From contig NC_092576.1 in NCBI RefSeq assembly GCF_037975245.1, forward strand, positions 10,373,501 to 10,437,500: 64,000 nt of DNA, read 5' to 3'. Numbering within the stretch: position 1 is the first letter of the stretch; every line of letters starts with the position of its first letter. Positions 61,229 through 64,000 of the stretch are shown here, piece after piece. The translations under genes were made by a program, and so were the position numbers. The notes under the pieces were generated by a model. The model saw only the letters and a list, made by a program, of their open reading frames with translations. It made no database searches and was not told the DNA's origin. Source of the stretch: Apostichopus japonicus. Its lineage: Eukaryota; Echinodermata; Holothuroidea; Aspidochirotida; Stichopodidae.

Positions 61229-64000
61229 ATGGCAAACGGGGGGATATGTCACATTGTCATCTTTATGATGTTCATATGGTATGTTGGATGTATTAATGGG
61301 CAAGGAGTGAGGATCCCAGCGTTCTCATCACAGGTTACAGATATTTCAGTCGATTGTTTTCACGTATCAGCCAATATCGAGGATGAAGGATTCGCACCAA
61401 ATGTTTTAGAGTTTCTGAATCAGTCTGATGGAACAATTAGCCGCCCATACTTCTACCAAGAAAATTCTCTCGCCCTCATGGAGATGATAGCAACAGGAAA
61501 ACTATACCAAGTGTTTTCAGAGTTTCTGTACTGGCTAGACAATCTTTATGTATTTACCGTAGCGTTGACTAAAGAAAAAGCTTCGTCAGAGTACTTTCAT
61601 TTCAGTAGCGAAGAATTTGATAGATTGTTCAAAATCGCAGCCATTCATAAAGTCGCTCAGGTAACATTTGAATTCGATAGTGTACAAGAGGTGGAACAAG
61701 ATACATTCCTAGAAGACTTCGCAAGTTTGCTTTTCATATCATTCACAGACGAGACTATCAAATTTTTCAATGTTGACGACATGATCAAAGTCCAATACCA
61801 GAAATTAGAACGTATTCTCAGGCTTCGCTCGTCTGAACACCATCAAATTGATGAAAAAGTCATGTCAAATTTCGCAGTCGATTTCCAGTTTCTTTTAGAC
61901 AGTATTGCATCTGTATTTGAAACGACAGAATACATCAGCGAAGGACCTAGGGATGTAGGAACATGGTTTAACGTACCCTATTATGTGGAAACATCTAGGG
62001 AAGACTCCACGGGGTGGTTTGTTTGTGAAAAGGAATCTACTTGGTATCAGATTGGGTATTCTAATGACATATTGGCCGATGCTACCGATACTATTGGAAA
62101 TATATCGAGATCCATTGCTTCATACATACACAGAGAATTCGGTACCGGATACTTAGCCAAAAAAGGGAATCGACCTTGCAATGATCATGGATGCTGGAAA
62201 CGGGATACTGCAACAAACATCCCCATACCAAGTTTAACCTTGAAAGATAATGAGCGTGAAGAATGTTTCAATACGTATTTTACCTCCGACAGCAAACCAA
62301 TATTATCTCTCGGTGCACCAGAATGGCTGCTAAATATTACGTTCAGTAATATCTACACAGACACCAACCCAGAGATTTGGAAAAACGTATTCGTCCTCCA
62401 GAATATTTACAACGCATATGAAAAGGCATTTTACTTCATCGTTATGCTTGAGAACATGAAGATGTACCTTGCAAAAATAAAAGAGGAGGTGCAAATTGGG
62501 ACTACGCAACGATTAAATGGTCATTTCTCTTGGGCATATTTCATGGAAGAGGGCTTTCAGTTATTACAAACGTCTTACGACGAGTTTCCTGGTAATGATA
62601 TTGAGAACATAGCCGTACATGTCATACAGAGTTTGTTGAATATTACAAGTGATGATCGGACAGCTTTTCCTAACGTGTTGAGTATAATCGAGTGGCAGAT
62701 GAATGACCTCAACATCCAGGTTTCGGAGGAAGTGGAACTTGCAAGCATCTTTGGAGGTACTGGTCAAACCGCCATGGAATCATTTGTCCCTCTGTTTAGT
62801 GTAATCGGAACGCTAAGGGAACAAGTAAATGAGTACGAATGGCTAATATTTGAGGATGCATATGATGTATCAACTGTCAAAAATTCTGACTCAGCAGGAC
62901 AAAGCATTTGCTTGGAAATCCAGAGAAAAGAATTCAACCAATTACTTATCAATATAGAAGATGTATTAGAAACTTTCGAAGTCAACCTACTTGAGGCTTC
63001 CAATGCCATATATGATGCTATATCTAGTCAGATACGCGAGATATGGAGACAGAGACACTTTGCTGATTCATGTTCTGACAACGAATGCTTACCCCTGGAT
63101 ACCTGGTTCGTTACACCTTTCAACCCACCTGTACCGCTTAAAGAGCAATCATGTTCCTATCCGTGGTTTGCGGGCACGAAAGGAGAACCGGTCGTAAACG
63201 AGTATGTAGGGGAGAAGACCACCGAGTACATCTCGTCTCTGTTATTGGATCTTGACACTGAACATATCTTAAACTCCGAACTGCCAGCACACGAAAGTGA
63301 AACCAAAATCTTAAAAGCAGTTTCTTTTGAAAGGATGTTCGTACAACTCGGGCAGTATGTCATCTGGTATAGAATCGTTGAAGCTCAACTTACCCCATTT
63401 AGCAACGTGGTAGCCTATCAAAGCCTCCCGAGAAACAACGGGCAGCTTGAAGCGACCATATCTTACTTCAAAAGAATGTATAAAATTGTCAGTTATCAAG
63501 GTTTGGTGTATTTGGAACAATCAAACGTCGGACAAATCGTCAGCCCAGATGATTTTTTGTTCCAAGTGGGTGTTCGGTTGTTCGAAGATGTATTTATGGG
63601 CACCGACACCGTATTTCGGCAAGTTGATGGTCTTGGTGAACAACTGCCAGACAAGTATACATTTAAGATTGACGATTTTCAAATAGAAAGCGACGAAGTA
63701 AATGACGAGACCGTGCTGTCTCATGTGGGACAATTGTTGCAGAATGTGACGACTGCTATAAATAGTCACTTGCTTTCATCAAGGATTTCGTTCAGAAGGA
63801 ATCAAGTTTACAATACAAATAACAGAGATAGCAGTACAGGAATGAACGAACTTGAAGTTTGTCATTCAAACGCGACGTCTTTAGGCGAGGCAATTCTTAC
63901 CCTATATGAAAATCTTGATAACTCTATAAACGAGTTAAGCAATTCCTTGAAAGTTTTATACCACGAAATGTTTCGGTTCTTGCCAGAAGGTGATGTAACT
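61229..64000 (+). CDS. SMP-E: secreted protein with at least three modules (924 codons, open to the window edge)
   Basis: The ATG at 61229 opens a 924-codon frame with no stop before the window ends. The signal peptide is residues 1-24 (HIVIFMMFIWYVGCING). Three modules repeat at ~305 residues. Their first cysteine is at C43 (VDCFHVSANIED), C346 (EECFNTYF) and C642 (QSCSYPWF). Their signature helix is YQVFSEFLYWLDNLYVFTVA (93-112), NAYEKAFYFIVMLENMKMYL (395-414) and MFVQLGQYVIWYRIVEAQL (703-721). The Cys hinges are CNDHGCWKRDTATNIPIPSL (317-336) and CSDNECLPLDTW (615-626). About six N-glycosylation sequons are present. C43 and the CFxVxxNIED context match SMP-D (CFQVFENIED), showing common descent. 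The exon end and any mucin-like exons lie beyond the window. Confidence 0.85.
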   Translation, partial: MANGGICHIVIFMMFIWYVGCINGQGVRIPAFSSQVTDISVDCFHVSANIEDEGFAPNVLEFLNQSDGTISRPYFYQENSLALMEMIATGKLYQVFSEFLYWLDNLYVFTVALTKEKASSEYFHFSSEEFDRLFKIAAIHKVAQVTFEFDSVQEVEQDTFLEDFASLLFISFTDETIKFFNVDDMIKVQYQKLERILRLRSSEHHQIDEKVMSNFAVDFQFLLDSIASVFETTEYISEGPRDVGTWFNVPYYVETSREDSTGWFVCEKESTWYQIGYSNDILADATDTIGNISRSIASYIHREFGTGYLAKKGNRPCNDHGCWKRDTATNIPIPSLTLKDNEREECFNTYFTSDSKPILSLGAPEWLLNITFSNIYTDTNPEIWKNVFVLQNIYNAYEKAFYFIVMLENMKMYLAKIKEEVQIGTTQRLNGHFSWAYFMEEGFQLLQTSYDEFPGNDIENIAVHVIQSLLNITSDDRTAFPNVLSIIEWQMNDLNIQVSEEVELASIFGGTGQTAMESFVPLFSVIGTLREQVNEYEWLIFEDAYDVSTVKNSDSAGQSICLEIQRKEFNQLLINIEDVLETFEVNLLEASNAIYDAISSQIREIWRQRHFADSCSDNECLPLDTWFVTPFNPPVPLKEQSCSYPWFAGTKGEPVVNEYVGEKTTEYISSLLLDLDTEHILNSELPAHESETKILKAVSFERMFVQLGQYVIWYRIVEAQLTPFSNVVAYQSLPRNNGQLEATISYFKRMYKIVSYQGLVYLEQSNVGQIVSPDDFLFQVGVRLFEDVFMGTDTVFRQVDGLGEQLPDKYTFKIDDFQIESDEVNDETVLSHVGQLLQNVTTAINSHLLSSRISFRRNQVYNTNNRDSSTGMNELEVCHSNATSLGEAILTLYENLDNSINELSNSLKVLYHEMFRFLPEGDVT

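Overview
This is metazoan nuclear DNA. It has split genes with GT/AG introns, phase-1 EGF-type exons, an animal transcription factor (RFX), long (TA)n, (AAT)n and (CATCAC)n microsatellites, and many transposon relics. The style of the repeats (hAT-type MITEs with G/C-tract ends, tRNA-derived SINEs, Penelope-like elements) suggests an invertebrate deuterostome, most likely an echinoderm and perhaps a holothurian. That placement is inference. Nothing prokaryotic, organellar or viral was found.

Layout. Positions 1-2180 (+) hold the 3' end of a gene for a cysteine-rich EGF-like protein, in three exons. Positions 4514-26981 (-) hold a complete RFX transcription factor gene of 17 coding exons and 621 residues. 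I assembled it by hand from consistent splice sites and phases, and it matches the RFX6 branch best. No single long ORF reveals it. Its introns carry MITEs (one nested inside another), SINEs, a 450-bp CATCAC satellite, a tandem duplication and a decayed copy of one of its own exon junctions. Positions 26982-30012 are mostly featureless.

From 30013 to the right edge lies the main novelty: a same-strand array of five paralogous genes (here SMP-A to SMP-E; ad hoc names). Each begins with one very large signal-peptide exon of 292 to at least 924 residues and is rich in N-glycosylation sequons. The four whose exon ends are visible all stop in phase 1. The exons contain 1, 2 or 3 copies of a ~300-residue helical module that I cannot assign to any known family. 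SMP-B and SMP-C are followed by Ser/Thr-rich, mucin-like phase 1-1 exons; in SMP-C this exon has been duplicated into four. SMP-E is open to the window edge, so a stop-to-stop ORF search misses it.

A ~4.3-kb DNA transposon (32624-36930) with TACACTC ends and arrays of TTGTGTA subterminal repeats separates SMP-A from SMP-B. It carries a frameshifted SAM-domain plus zinc-finger gene on the minus strand. Other notable structures are a perfect 312-bp palindrome at 57843-58154, a Penelope-like GIY-YIG fragment at 3808-4245, and seven inverted-repeat elements with clear ends, six of them with visible target-site duplications.

The array shares no obvious pathway with RFX6 or the EGF gene. The likely shared theme of the five paralogues is secretion to, or display at, the cell surface, but no function is assigned.
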